Below are positions 44,130-52,238 of a stretch of DNA of 64,000 nt, in pieces; the stretch's first letter is position 1; every line of letters starts with the position of its first letter. The position numbers were made by a program, and so were the translations under genes. The notes beneath the pieces were generated by a model. It was not told the origin of the DNA, did no database searches, and saw only the letters and a program-made list of their open reading frames with translations. The stretch is from JBBREP01 sp036501845 (GTDB taxonomy: Bacteria > Actinomycetota > Acidimicrobiia > IMCC26256 > PALSA-610), in contig DASXZO010000157.1 of NCBI GenBank assembly GCA_036501845.1, positions 46,283 through 110,282 of the forward strand. Direction: 5' to 3'.

Positions 44130-44237
44130 CTTCTTGCCTCTTGTTCGCTTCGCTCACGGGGCCGCTTCACATCGGGAGGCGTATCCCTCGCTCCGTGAAC
44201 GCGTTGGGTCGCCGGTGGATCTCGGTCGCTCGGCCGG
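44130..44237 (-). repeat. Intercistronic repeat family A, copy 2 (rpmD-rplO)
   Basis: Minus strand: GACCGGCCGAGCGACC at the rpmD stop, AACGCGTTCACGGAGCGAGG in the middle, and GAGCGAAGCGAACAAGAGG next to the rplO start. The last 26 bases match copies 3 and 4 nearly perfectly. Confidence 0.85.
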
Positions 44238-44417
44238 TCACACCTCTTCGACGGTGACGAGGTGCGGGACCCGGGCGAGCATGCCGCGGATCTCGGGGCG
44301 ATCGGGCAACGTGTTGGTGCTGCCGATCTTGCCGAGCCCGAGCGCACGGATGGTGCCGCGATGCTTCGGCTTGCTGCCGATCTGCGACTTGCGAAGCGTC
44401 ACCTTGAGTTCGCTCAT
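44238..44417 (-). CDS. rpmD: 50S ribosomal protein L30
   Basis: 59 residues from ATG 44417 (MSELKVTLRKSQIGSKPKHR); the eight extra upstream codons are dropped. LGLGKIGSTNTLPDRPEIRG and the short LVTVEEV end fit L30. The start is preceded by GGGGGTGGAG, the same ribosome-binding sequence as in family B repeats, in only 16 bases after rpsE. Confidence 0.96.
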   Translation of the reverse strand: MSELKVTLRKSQIGSKPKHRGTIRALGLGKIGSTNTLPDRPEIRGMLARVPHLVTVEEV

Positions 44418-44433
44418 CTCCACCCCCAAGCGC

Positions 44434-44985
44434 TCATGCCACACCCTCTTCGTTCTTGTACTTGGAGCGCTTGCGCTCGTTGTACGCGTTGAGCAGGCCC
44501 TTCGGCGTGACTTCTTCCGGCGTCTTGTCGCGCAGCCGCGCCACTTCTTCGGGACGGCGCAGCTCTTCGAGCCCGTTCATCGTGGCGCGCGCCACGTTGA
44601 TCGCGTTCGACGCGCCGAGCGATTTGGCGAGCACGTCATGAATACCTGCGGCCTCGAGGATCGCTCGAGCGGCACCGCCCGCGATCACGCCGGTACCGGG
44701 TGCAGCCGGCTTCAACAGCACCCGCGCCGAATCGTGACGCCCGGTGATCGTGTGGGTGATCGTCGAACCCGCGAGCGGCACCGGGAACATGCGCTTCTTC
44801 GCTTCCTCGACACCCTTTTGGATCGCGGCCGGAACCTCTTTCGCCTTGCCGTAACCGAGACCAACCCGGCCGTCGCCGTCACCGACCACCACGAGCGCGG
44901 TGAACGAGAACCGGCGACCGCCCTTCACCACCTTGGCAACACGATTGATCGCAATCACTCGCTCGTCGTACTGGTTGTCGGCCAT
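44434..44985 (-). CDS. rpsE: 30S ribosomal protein S5
   Basis: 183 residues. YDERVIAINRVAKVVKGGRRFSFTALVVVGD dsRBD-like domain, GLGYGKAKEVPAAIQKGVEEA, and ARAILEAAGIHDVLAKSLGAS. S5 shapes the mRNA entry tunnel and fidelity. The ATG overlaps the rplR stop by one base (TGATG). Confidence 0.98.
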   Translation of the reverse strand: MADNQYDERVIAINRVAKVVKGGRRFSFTALVVVGDGDGRVGLGYGKAKEVPAAIQKGVEEAKKRMFPVPLAGSTITHTITGRHDSARVLLKPAAPGTGVIAGGAARAILEAAGIHDVLAKSLGASNAINVARATMNGLEELRRPEEVARLRDKTPEEVTPKGLLNAYNERKRSKYKNEEGVA

Positions 44986-45341
44986 CAGAGCTCCAAGCCG
45001 GATTCGCGCGCGCCGTCGGCAACCGCCGCGACGCGTCCGTGGTACTTGTAACCGCCGCGGTCGAACACCACTGTGGTGACACCGGCGGTCTTGGCGCGCT
45101 CACCGAGCCGCTTGCCCACCTCGCGCGCGGCTGCGACTGTGGCGCCCGACCCGCCCCGCTCGGCCTTCTCCATCGTCGACGCCGACGCCACGGTGCGGCC
45201 GTGCACGTCGTCGATCGCCTGCGCGTAGATGTGCCGGCCCGAACGGAACACGGCAAGGCGCGGGCGGTCGGGCGTGCCCGAGATCTTCTTGCGAACTCGG
45301 CGATGACGCCGTTCGCGCAATTCGTGGTCGGAACGGGACAC
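44985..45341 (-). CDS. rplR: 50S ribosomal protein L18
   Basis: 118 residues from GTG 45341, preceded by GCAGGAGAG. RRHRRVRKKISGTPDRPRLAVFRS, HIYAQAIDD and FDRGGYKYHGRVAAVADGARESGL are the L18 motifs that bind 5S rRNA. The longer open frame into rplF is not homologous. Confidence 0.97.
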   Translation of the reverse strand: MSRSDHELRERRHRRVRKKISGTPDRPRLAVFRSGRHIYAQAIDDVHGRTVASASTMEKAERGGSGATVAAAREVGKRLGERAKTAGVTTVVFDRGGYKYHGRVAAVADGARESGLEL

Positions 45342-45355
45342 GTTCGACTCTCCTG

Positions 45356-45895
45356 CTACTTCGCGCTCTTGCCGGCTTTGCGGCGCACGATCTCGTCGGT
45401 GTAACGGATGCCCTTGCCCTTGTACGGCTCGGGCTTGCGGATCTTGCGGATGTCGGCTGCTACCTGGCCGACGAGCTGCTTGTCGCAACCCTTCACGGCG
45501 ATCTTCGTGGGCGACGGCACTTCGAACGTGATGCCTTCCGGCGCGTCGACGACAACTGGGTGCGAGTAGCCCACCAGGATCTCGAGACGCTGCGGGCCCT
45601 GGGCGGCGGCGCGGTAACCGACGCCGACGATGTCGAGCTCTTTGGTGAAGCCCTGCGACACGCCGGTAACCATGTTCGACACCAACGAGCGCGTCAGCCC
45701 GTGCAGCGCACGGTTGCGGCGCTCGTCGTTGGCGCGGGTGATCACGATGTCGTCGCCCTCGCGCGCGACGGTGACCTCGCCGACCACGTCGATCGCCAGC
45801 TCGCCCTTCGGGCCCTTCACGCGCACCGACGCGTCGGCGATGGTGACGTCGACGCCACTCGGCACCGCAATCGGCTGCTTTCCAACTCGAGACAT
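45356..45895 (-). CDS. rplF: 50S ribosomal protein L6
   Basis: 179 residues. MSRVGKQPIAVPSGVDV, LHGLTRSLVSNMVTGVSQGF and the C-terminal YKGKGIRYTDEIVRRKAGK. Two stacked L6 domains near the sarcin-ricin loop. AAGAGGTAAGAGG upstream of the ATG comes from family A copy 3. Confidence 0.98.
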   Translation of the reverse strand: MSRVGKQPIAVPSGVDVTIADASVRVKGPKGELAIDVVGEVTVAREGDDIVITRANDERRNRALHGLTRSLVSNMVTGVSQGFTKELDIVGVGYRAAAQGPQRLEILVGYSHPVVVDAPEGITFEVPSPTKIAVKGCDKQLVGQVAADIRKIRKPEPYKGKGIRYTDEIVRRKAGKSAK

Positions 45896-46012
45896 CCTCT
45901 TACCTCTTGTTCGCTTCGCTCACGGGGCCGGTGGGCCTTCCCTCGCTCCGCGAACGCGTTCGCAAGGCTGTCGGCGTGCCGTCGCTCGGCCGGTTCATCA
46001 TCGTGGCTTCGC
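45896..46012 (-). repeat. Intercistronic repeat family A, copy 3 (rpsH-rplF)
   Basis: Minus strand: AACCGGCCGAGCGACGG near the rpsH stop, GCGAACGCGTTCGCGGAGCG in the middle (an AACGCGTT palindrome with flanks), and GAGCGAAGCGAACAAGAGG before the rplF start. It can be read as a 33-codon ORF starting MMNRPSD, but that frame is not kept in the other copies. Confidence 0.85.
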
Positions 46013-46417
46013 TCACCAGACGGTGCAGAGCACTTCGCCACCGACGTTGCGCTTGCGCGCTTCCGCGTCCGTGAGCAGTCCCTGGTTCGTCGAGAGGATG
46101 GCGATGCCCATGCCGCCGAGCACGCGCGGCACCTCTTGGGCCCGGCGGTACTCGCGCAGGCCGGGCTTCGAGGCCCGCTTGATCCCGCTGATCACGCGCT
46201 TGCGGTCGTTGGTGTACTTCAACCGGATGCGCAGCAAGTTGCCGGGCCGGTCACCGCGCGGCGCCACCTCGTAGCCGGCGATGTAGCCCTCCTGCTGCAG
46301 GATGGCGGCAACTGCCTCCTTCAGCTTCGAGGACGGCATCGCGACCTCGTCGTGGAACGCGATGTTCGCGTTCCGCAAGCGGGTGAGCATGTCGGCGATC
46401 GGGTCGGTCATCGTCAC
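46013..46417 (-). CDS. rpsH: 30S ribosomal protein S8
   Basis: 134 residues. TDPIADMLTRLRNANIAFHDEV, IKRASKPGLREYRRAQEVPRVLGGMG and ILSTNQGLLTDAEARKRNVGGEVL are S8 motifs. Binds the 16S central domain and, in other bacteria, represses the spc operon. Family A repeat follows. Confidence 0.98.
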   Translation of the reverse strand: MTMTDPIADMLTRLRNANIAFHDEVAMPSSKLKEAVAAILQQEGYIAGYEVAPRGDRPGNLLRIRLKYTNDRKRVISGIKRASKPGLREYRRAQEVPRVLGGMGIAILSTNQGLLTDAEARKRNVGGEVLCTVW

Positions 46418-46430
46418 TGGGCTGCCCTCC

Positions 46431-46616
46431 TCACCACGACGCCTTCACGAGACCAGGGATCTCGCCGGCATGCGCCATGTTGCGGACGCAGACGCGGCAG
46501 AGTCCGAAGTCGCGGTACACCGAGCGCGGTCGGCCGCACTTCTGGCAGCGCGTGTAACCCCGCACCTTGAACTTCGGGGTTTGACGCTGCTTGTTGACGA
46601 GAGCCTTCTTGGCCAT
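46431..46616 (-). CDS. rpsN: 30S ribosomal protein S14 type Z
   Basis: 61 residues from ATG 46616, MAKKALVNKQRQTPKFKVRG. Zinc ligands CQKC and CRVC define the short zinc-containing form of S14. Located between rplE and rpsH as usual. Confidence 0.97.
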   Translation of the reverse strand: MAKKALVNKQRQTPKFKVRGYTRCQKCGRPRSVYRDFGLCRVCVRNMAHAGEIPGLVKASW

Positions 46617-46620
46617 TTGT

Positions 46621-47196
46621 TCACCCTTGCCCATCGCGCCGGAACGGAAACCCGAGCGCGCGCAGCAACGCGCGGCCCTGGTCGTCCGTCACGGCCGTCG
46701 TGACGATCGTGATGTTCATGCCCCGAGTGGTGTCGATCTTGTCGTAATCGATCTCGGGGAAGATCAACTGCTCGGTCACACCGAACGTGTAGTTGCCGTG
46801 ACCGTCGAACTGCTTCGGCGGAAGCCCGCGGAAGTCTCGGATGCGCGGGATCGCCAAGGTGACGAGCCGGTCGTAGAACTCCCACATCCGGTTGCCGCGC
46901 AACGTGACCATTGCGCCGATCTCGTTGCCCTCGCGCAGCTTGAAGCTGGCGATCGACTTCTTCGCCCGGGTGACCTTTGCCTTCTGGGCGGTGATCACAC
47001 GCAGATCGGCAACCGCGCCGTCGAGCAACGAGCGCTGCTGCGTGGCCTTGCCCACGCCCATGCTCACGACGATCTTCTCGAGCCGCGGCACCTGCATCAC
47101 GTTGGCGAGAGCCAGTTCGGTCTGCAGCGCGGGCTTGAGCTCGTCGTTGTACTTGCGCTTGAGGCGCGGCATCTCGCCGGCGGTGGTGGCGGCCAT
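46621..47196 (-). CDS. rplE: 50S ribosomal protein L5
   Basis: 191 residues from ATG 47196, which overlaps the rplX stop (TGATG). VMQVPRLEKIVVSMGVGKA, QKAKVTRAKKSIASFKLREG, MWEFYDRLVTLAIPRIRDFRG and GNYTFGVTEQLIFPEIDYDKI identify L5, which binds 5S rRNA with L18. The upstream in-frame extension is discarded. Confidence 0.97.
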   Translation of the reverse strand: MAATTAGEMPRLKRKYNDELKPALQTELALANVMQVPRLEKIVVSMGVGKATQQRSLLDGAVADLRVITAQKAKVTRAKKSIASFKLREGNEIGAMVTLRGNRMWEFYDRLVTLAIPRIRDFRGLPPKQFDGHGNYTFGVTEQLIFPEIDYDKIDTTRGMNITIVTTAVTDDQGRALLRALGFPFRRDGQG

Positions 47197-47504
47197 CAGA
47201 TGTCCGCCTCGCACTTGCGGCAGACCCGCACCTTCTTGCCGGAGCCGTCGATGCGGTATCCGATGCGCGTTGCCTTCTTGCACTTGTCGCACACCAACGC
47301 GACGTTCGACACGTGCATCGGCATCTCTTTGTCGATGATGCCGCCTTGCATCGTGGCGCGCGTGGGCTTCTGGTGCTTCTTCACCACGTTCATGCCGTCG
47401 ACGATCACACGATCGCGTTCCGGCAGCACGCGCGAGATCGTGCCGGTCTTGCCGACGTCCTTGCCCGCGAGCACCTGGACCTCATCACCCTTACGCAGCT
47501 TCAT
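47196..47504 (-). CDS. rplX: 50S ribosomal protein L24
   Basis: 102 residues. MKLRKGDEVQVLAGKDVGKTG KOW motif; VVKKHQKPTRATMQGGIIDKE; and CDKCKKATRIGY with VCRKC, a zinc ribbon present in some L24 proteins. A strong ATGGAGGATCA ribosome-binding site precedes it, inside the end of the 40-codon micro-ORF whose TGA overlaps the rplX ATG. Confidence 0.97.
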   Translation of the reverse strand: MKLRKGDEVQVLAGKDVGKTGTISRVLPERDRVIVDGMNVVKKHQKPTRATMQGGIIDKEMPMHVSNVALVCDKCKKATRIGYRIDGSGKKVRVCRKCEADI

Positions 47505-47623
47505 TGATCCTCCATTGCGCCGACTCCGTCGACGCTGCGAGCGACCGCATGCGCCGTGGCTCCTGCCAGACGTCGTGCGGTCGCCGCCCGGGGCGCGATC
47601 AAAACTTGCATCATCGACCGCAT
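47501..47623 (-). CDS. 40-residue micro-ORF between rplN and rplX
   Basis: Fills the 118-base gap exactly: its ATG overlaps the rplN stop (TGATG) and its TGA overlaps the rplX start (ATGA). The product would be MRSMMQVLIAPRAATARRLA plus GATAHAVARSVDGVGAMEDQ, a basic Ala/Arg helix. In other bacteria rplN and rplX are nearly adjacent. The reading frame could be a coupling device or a real small protein; no homologue is known to me. Confidence 0.45.
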   Translation of the reverse strand: MRSMMQVLIAPRAATARRLAGATAHAVARSVDGVGAMEDQ

Positions 47624-47991
47624 CACAAGACCTCGGGCGCGAGCGACACGATGCGCATGAACTTGCGATCGCGCAGCTCGCGGCCGACGGGGCCGAAGAT
47701 GCGTGTGCCGCGCGGCTGCATCTGGTCGTTGATGAGCACCGCGGCGTTCTCGTCGAACCTGATGTAGCTGCCGTCCGGCCGGCGCTTTTCCTTCTTCGTG
47801 CGGACGACGACGCACTTCACGACGTCGCCCTTCTTCACCGATGCGCCGGGGACCGCGTCCTTGACCGTGGCCACGAACACGTCGCCGATGCTGGCGTAGC
47901 GCCGGCGGGTGCCGCCGAGCACCTTGATGCACAGCACCTCGCGAGCACCCGAGTTGTCGGCCACCCGGAGCCGGGACTCCTGCTGGATCAT
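47623..47991 (-). CDS. rplN: 50S ribosomal protein L14
   Basis: 122 residues. MIQQESRLRVADNSGAREVLCIKVLGG start, KGDVVKCVVVRTKKEKRRPDGSYIRFDENAAVL and GTRIFGPVGRELRD. L14 forms part of the subunit interface. One base separates it from the rpsQ stop. Confidence 0.98.
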   Translation of the reverse strand: MIQQESRLRVADNSGAREVLCIKVLGGTRRRYASIGDVFVATVKDAVPGASVKKGDVVKCVVVRTKKEKRRPDGSYIRFDENAAVLINDQMQPRGTRIFGPVGRELRDRKFMRIVSLAPEVL

Positions 47992-47992
47992 G

Positions 47993-48289
47993 TCAGCGGG
48001 CCCTCTCCAGAATCTCCACCAGGCGCCAACGCTTCAGCTTCGACAGCGGCCGGGTCTCGGCGATGCGCACCCGGTCACCGATACGAGCGTCGTTGATGCC
48101 GTCGTGCGCGAAGAGCTTGCTCGTCTGCTGCATCGTCTTGCGGTAGCGCGGGTGGCGCGTGCGGTCGGTGACCGCGACCACGATCGTCTTGTCCATCTTC
48201 GTGGACACCACGATTCCCTCGCGAACCTTGCGCCGGTTCGGACGCGGGCCTGCGTCCTCGCCCGAACCCTGTGTCTCGGTGTCACTCAT
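47993..48289 (-). CDS. rpsQ: 30S ribosomal protein S17
   Basis: 98 residues. After a non-conserved head, RRKVREGIVVSTKMDKTIVVAV, HPRYRKTMQQTSKLFAHD, and RIAETRPLSKLKRWRLVEILE are S17 motifs. ATGA overlap with rpmC. Confidence 0.97.
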   Translation of the reverse strand: MSDTETQGSGEDAGPRPNRRKVREGIVVSTKMDKTIVVAVTDRTRHPRYRKTMQQTSKLFAHDGINDARIGDRVRIAETRPLSKLKRWRLVEILERAR

Positions 48290-48513
48290 CGTTGCTCCTC
48301 AGACGCCAGCGCCTCGGACGCGGCGATCTCGCGTTCGCGCAACACGGTGGCCACGCGCGCGATTTCCTGGCGCGTGCGCGGGATCTCCGCGCAGCTGTCG
48401 AGCTGGCCGGTGGCATTGCGGAATCGCAGGTTGTAGAGCGCCTGCTTCGACTCGGCGACCTTGTGCAACAGCGCGTCGTCAGTGAGCTCGCGCAAGTCCT
48501 TCGGCTTGGTCAT
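48286..48513 (-). CDS. rpmC: 50S ribosomal protein L29
   Basis: 75 residues from ATG 48513 (MTKPKDLRELTDDALLHKV); a GTG six bases upstream is equally in frame. NLRFRNATGQLDSCAEIPRTRQEIARV is the L29 signature. GGGGGTGGAG just ahead of the ATG is the end of a family B repeat. Confidence 0.95.
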   Translation of the reverse strand: MTKPKDLRELTDDALLHKVAESKQALYNLRFRNATGQLDSCAEIPRTRQEIARVATVLREREIAASEALASEEQR

Positions 48514-48518
48514 CTCCA

Positions 48519-48673
48519 CCCCCGCTCGTCTTCTTCACGACCTACTTGCTTCGCTGCGTAGGAAGTGGCCGGCGCCTCGCGCCCCGAGGGGCCCGCCAAC
48601 CCCCGCTCGTCTTCTTCACGACCTACTTGCTTCGCTGCGTAGGAAGTGACCGGCGCCTCGCGCCCCCAGGGGC
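48519..48673 (-). repeat. Tandem 81-bp repeat with family B ends, between rplP and rpmC
   Basis: Two units begin at 48519 and 48600 with CCCCCGCTCGTCTTCTTC on the plus strand. Each is about 74 bases and nearly identical: a CCTAC-N12-GTAGG inverted repeat, then GGCGCCTCGCGCCCC(G)AGGGGC. The first unit ends in the ribosome-binding site of rpmC, the second abuts the rplP stop. Confidence 0.85.
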
Positions 48674-49090
48674 TCATGCTTCTTCCTGTCGGACCACGAA
48701 GCGGGCCTTCATCGGCAGCTTGTGAATCGCGAGCCGCATCGCCTCGCGCGCGAGCGGTTCGGGCACACCCGACAACTCGAACAGCACGCGGCCGGGCTTC
48801 ACGACGGCCACCCATGCCTCGGGGTTGCCCTTGCCGGAACCCATCCGGGTCTCGGCTGGCTTCTGCGTGATCGGCTTGTCCGGGAACACGTTGATCCAGA
48901 CCTTGCCGCCACGCTTGATCTTGCGGGTCATCGCGATACGTGCGGCTTCGATCTGACGGTTCGTGAGCCAACCCGGCTCGAGCGCCTGGATACCGAAGTC
49001 GCCGAAGCTCACGGTGGTGGCGCCCTTCGCCATCCCGTTGCGACGACCGCGGTGCTGCTTGCGGTGCTTGACCTTGCGCGGCATCAACAT
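48674..49090 (-). CDS. rplP: 50S ribosomal protein L16
   Basis: 138 residues, MLMPRKVKHRKQHRGRR start (a second ATG two codons later also fits). FGDFGIQALEPGWLTNRQIEAARIAMTR, GGKVWINVFPDKPITQKPAETRMG and VLFELSGVPEPLAREAMRLA. L16 helps position A-site tRNA. AAGAGGCAAGACA ahead of the start is from family A copy 4. Confidence 0.97.
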   Translation of the reverse strand: MLMPRKVKHRKQHRGRRNGMAKGATTVSFGDFGIQALEPGWLTNRQIEAARIAMTRKIKRGGKVWINVFPDKPITQKPAETRMGSGKGNPEAWVAVVKPGRVLFELSGVPEPLAREAMRLAIHKLPMKARFVVRQEEA

Positions 49091-49207
49091 TGTCTTGCCT
49101 CTTGTTCGCTTCGCTCACGGGCCGAAGGTTGTCGGCCGGCGCCGTCCCTCGCTCCGCGAACGCGTTCGAAACTCGGCGGGCTTGTGGTCGCTCGGCTGGT
49201 CACGTCT
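49091..49207 (-). repeat. Intercistronic repeat family A, copy 4 (rpsC-rplP)
   Basis: Minus strand: GTGACCAGCCGAGCGACC after the rpsC stop, CGAACGCGTTCGCGGAGCGA in the middle, and GAGCGAAGCGAACAAGAGG next to rplP. A GTG-started 39-codon frame spans the copy and ends at a TGA overlapping the rplP start region, but it differs in frame from copy 3. Confidence 0.85.
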
Positions 49208-50118
<911 letters not shown>

Positions 50119-50119
<1 letters not shown>

Positions 50120-50823
50120 CAGTTGCTCTCGTTCTCTTCGTCGGCTGCCGGCGCATCGGCTTCGGTCGCTGCGGCTGCCTCGGTGTCGCCCTCGGCTTCG
50201 ACGGCTGCGCCGGACTCGACGTCGACATCGTGCTCGTCGACGGGTGTCTCGGTGATGTCTTCTGGCACGATCTCGTCGGCCCCGACCGCTTCATCGTGGT
50301 CGTGCTCATGATCGTGGTCGTGGTCGTGCACATGGGCCGGCGCGGTGGAGCGTCGGCTCGCGCGCACGCGCTCGGAACGGCGGCGCTGCGTGGCGCCGCG
50401 CCCTGTACCCGTGTCCTCGGACCGGCGGCGGCGGGCCTCGAGCTCGTCCTCGTCGAAGCGCTCGAGCACGATTGTGATGTGCGAGGTGCGCTTGCGGATC
50501 CGGAACGAGCGACCGCGAGCGCGTGCCCGGCCCGCGGGCCGCGTGGCTCCTTCGTCGCAGTAACACTCGGCGACGAACAGCTCGTCGGCCGGCAGCTGGT
50601 TGTTGTTCTCGGCGTTGGCGAGCGCAGCTTCGAGCAGCTTCAACACGTCACCCGCAGCGCTGCGCTCGGTGAGCTGCAACACCCGCTCGGCGTCCTCGGC
50701 CGCGAGCCCGCGCACGAGGTCGAGCACCGGCCGCACCTTGTAGGGCGACACGTGCAGGTAGCGCACCGACGCGCGCGCCTGCGTGGGCGCGACGTAGGTG
50801 TCGGTGTCGTCGGACGGAGCCAT
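50119..50823 (-). CDS. rplV: 50S ribosomal protein L22 with His/Asp-rich tail
   Basis: 234 residues, about twice the usual 110-120. Start ATG 50823. The L22 part covers residues 12-125 (ARASVRYLHVSPYKVRPVLD, ALANAENNNQLPADELFVAE, FRIRKRTSHITIVLER). After a basic linker comes a metal-ligand-like HVHDHDHDHEHDHDE run and a long acidic tail. The ATG overlaps the rpsS stop. The extension may lie at the tunnel mouth on the ribosome surface, which is inference. Confidence 0.96.
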
Positions 50824-51101
50824 CAGCGCCGGCTCGATCGTTCTTGGCCGGCGTGGTGACGGAACGTGCGGGTGGGAGCGAACTCGCCGAGCTTGTGCCC
50901 GACCATCGCCTCGCTCACGTACACCGGGATGTGCTTGCGGCCGTCGTGCACCGCGAAGGTGTGGCCGACGAAGTCGGGCGTGATCGTGGAGCGCCGTGAC
51001 CAGGTCTTGATCACGCGCTTGTCGCCCGAGTCGTTCATGGCGTCGACCTTGTCGCTCACGTGTCCGTCGACGAACGGGCCTTTTTTCAAACTGCGCGGCA
51101 T
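50823..51101 (-). CDS. rpsS: 30S ribosomal protein S19
   Basis: 92 residues from ATG 51101. MPRSLKKGPFVDGHVSDKVD, KTWSRRSTITPDFVGHTFAVH, HIPVYVSEAMVGHKLGEFAPTRTF: full S19. Two bases after rplB. Confidence 0.98.
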   Translation of the reverse strand: MPRSLKKGPFVDGHVSDKVDAMNDSGDKRVIKTWSRRSTITPDFVGHTFAVHDGRKHIPVYVSEAMVGHKLGEFAPTRTFRHHAGQERSSRR

Positions 51102-51103
51102 CG

Positions 51104-51940
51104 TTACCTCCGAGCGCCTCGTGTGCGGCGACGACGCACGATGAGCTGGTCGCTGGCCTTCCTGCGTTTGCGGGTACGGCCTTCGGGCTGACCCCACGGC
51201 GACACGGGATTGCGCCCTCCGGAGCTCTTGCCCTCACCACCGCCGAGCGGGTGGTCGACCGGGTTCATCGCAACACCGCGCGTCTGCGGGCGTACGCCCT
51301 TCCACCGGTTGCGGCCGGCCTTACCGATCGACACGAGCGACGCCTCGGAGTTGCCGACCGAGCCGATCGTGGCCCGGCAGTCGATCGGCACGCGGCGCAT
51401 CTCGGTGCTCGGCAGGCGGATCGTGGCGAAGTCGCCTTCCTTGGCGATGAGCTGGATCGCGGTGCCGGCGCCGCGACCGAGCTTGGCGCCCGCGCCCGGC
51501 TTGAGCTCCACGTTGTGCACCGTGGTGCCCACCGGGATGTACCGCATCGGCAGCGCGTTGCCGGCGCGGATCTCGGCGTCGCGGCCGCTCTGCAGCCGGT
51601 CGCCCACCTTCAAGCCCTGCGGCGAGATGATGTAACGCTTCTCGCCGTCGGCGTAGTGCAACAGCGCGATGCGGGCGTTGCGATTCGGGTCGTACTCGAT
51701 CGTGGCGACCTTGGCCGGCACGCCGTCCTTGTTGCGGCGGAAGTCGATCACGCGGTACTTGCGCTTGTGCGCGCCGCCACGGTGACGTGCGGTCTTGCGG
51801 CCGTGCGCGTTGCGGCCACCCGACTGCGGTTTCGGGCGCGTGAGCGACTTCTCGGGCCGCTCGGCCGTGATCTCGGCGAAGTCGGAGACGGTCTGGAAGC
51901 GGCGGCCGGGACTCGTGGGCTTGCGCTTGCGGACGGGCAT
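51104..51940 (-). CDS. rplB: 50S ribosomal protein L2
   Basis: 278 residues from ATG 51940. RKRKPTSPGRRFQTVSDFAEIT start, RNKDGVPAKVATIEYDPNRNARIALLHY, SEASLVSIGKAGRNRWKGVRPQTRGVAMNPVDHPLGGGEG with the invariant peptidyl-transferase-associated His. Ten bases from rplW. Confidence 0.98.
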   Translation of the reverse strand: MPVRKRKPTSPGRRFQTVSDFAEITAERPEKSLTRPKPQSGGRNAHGRKTARHRGGAHKRKYRVIDFRRNKDGVPAKVATIEYDPNRNARIALLHYADGEKRYIISPQGLKVGDRLQSGRDAEIRAGNALPMRYIPVGTTVHNVELKPGAGAKLGRGAGTAIQLIAKEGDFATIRLPSTEMRRVPIDCRATIGSVGNSEASLVSIGKAGRNRWKGVRPQTRGVAMNPVDHPLGGGEGKSSGGRNPVSPWGQPEGRTRKRRKASDQLIVRRRRTRGARR

Positions 51941-51950
51941 GGTGAGGTCC

Positions 51951-52238
51951 TCAGCTCCCGAAGATGTCGATCGTGCCCTCGCGCAGGGTGACGATCGCTC
52001 GCTTGGTGTCGGGCTTCTTGCCGGTGGCGCGCACACGCCGGGCGCGGATGGTCTTGCCGTTGCGGTTCAGCGTGTTCACCTTTTCGACGGTGACGTCGGG
52101 GTAGATCGCCTCGACCGCCTGGCGGATCTGGATCTTGTTGGCCGACGGCGCAACGACGAACGTGTACACGCCCGCGTCCATCGCGCCGTAGCTCTTCTCC
52201 GACACGACTGGGCGGAGCACGATGTCGCGCGGATCCAT
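51951..52238 (-). CDS. rplW: 50S ribosomal protein L23
   Basis: 95 residues. MDPRDIVLRPVVSEKSYGAMDAGVYTFVV, VEAIYPDVTVEKVNTLNRNGK. Docking site for trigger factor and SRP at the exit tunnel. Overlaps rplD by one base. Confidence 0.97.
   Translation of the reverse strand: MDPRDIVLRPVVSEKSYGAMDAGVYTFVVAPSANKIQIRQAVEAIYPDVTVEKVNTLNRNGKTIRARRVRATGKKPDTKRAIVTLREGTIDIFGS

Noticed and set aside
43540..44157. Open frame starting MSEANKR across rplO (and a similar one across rplP)
   Set aside because: Starts inside the family A repeat and runs out of frame through ribosomal genes; a by-product of the shared repeat.
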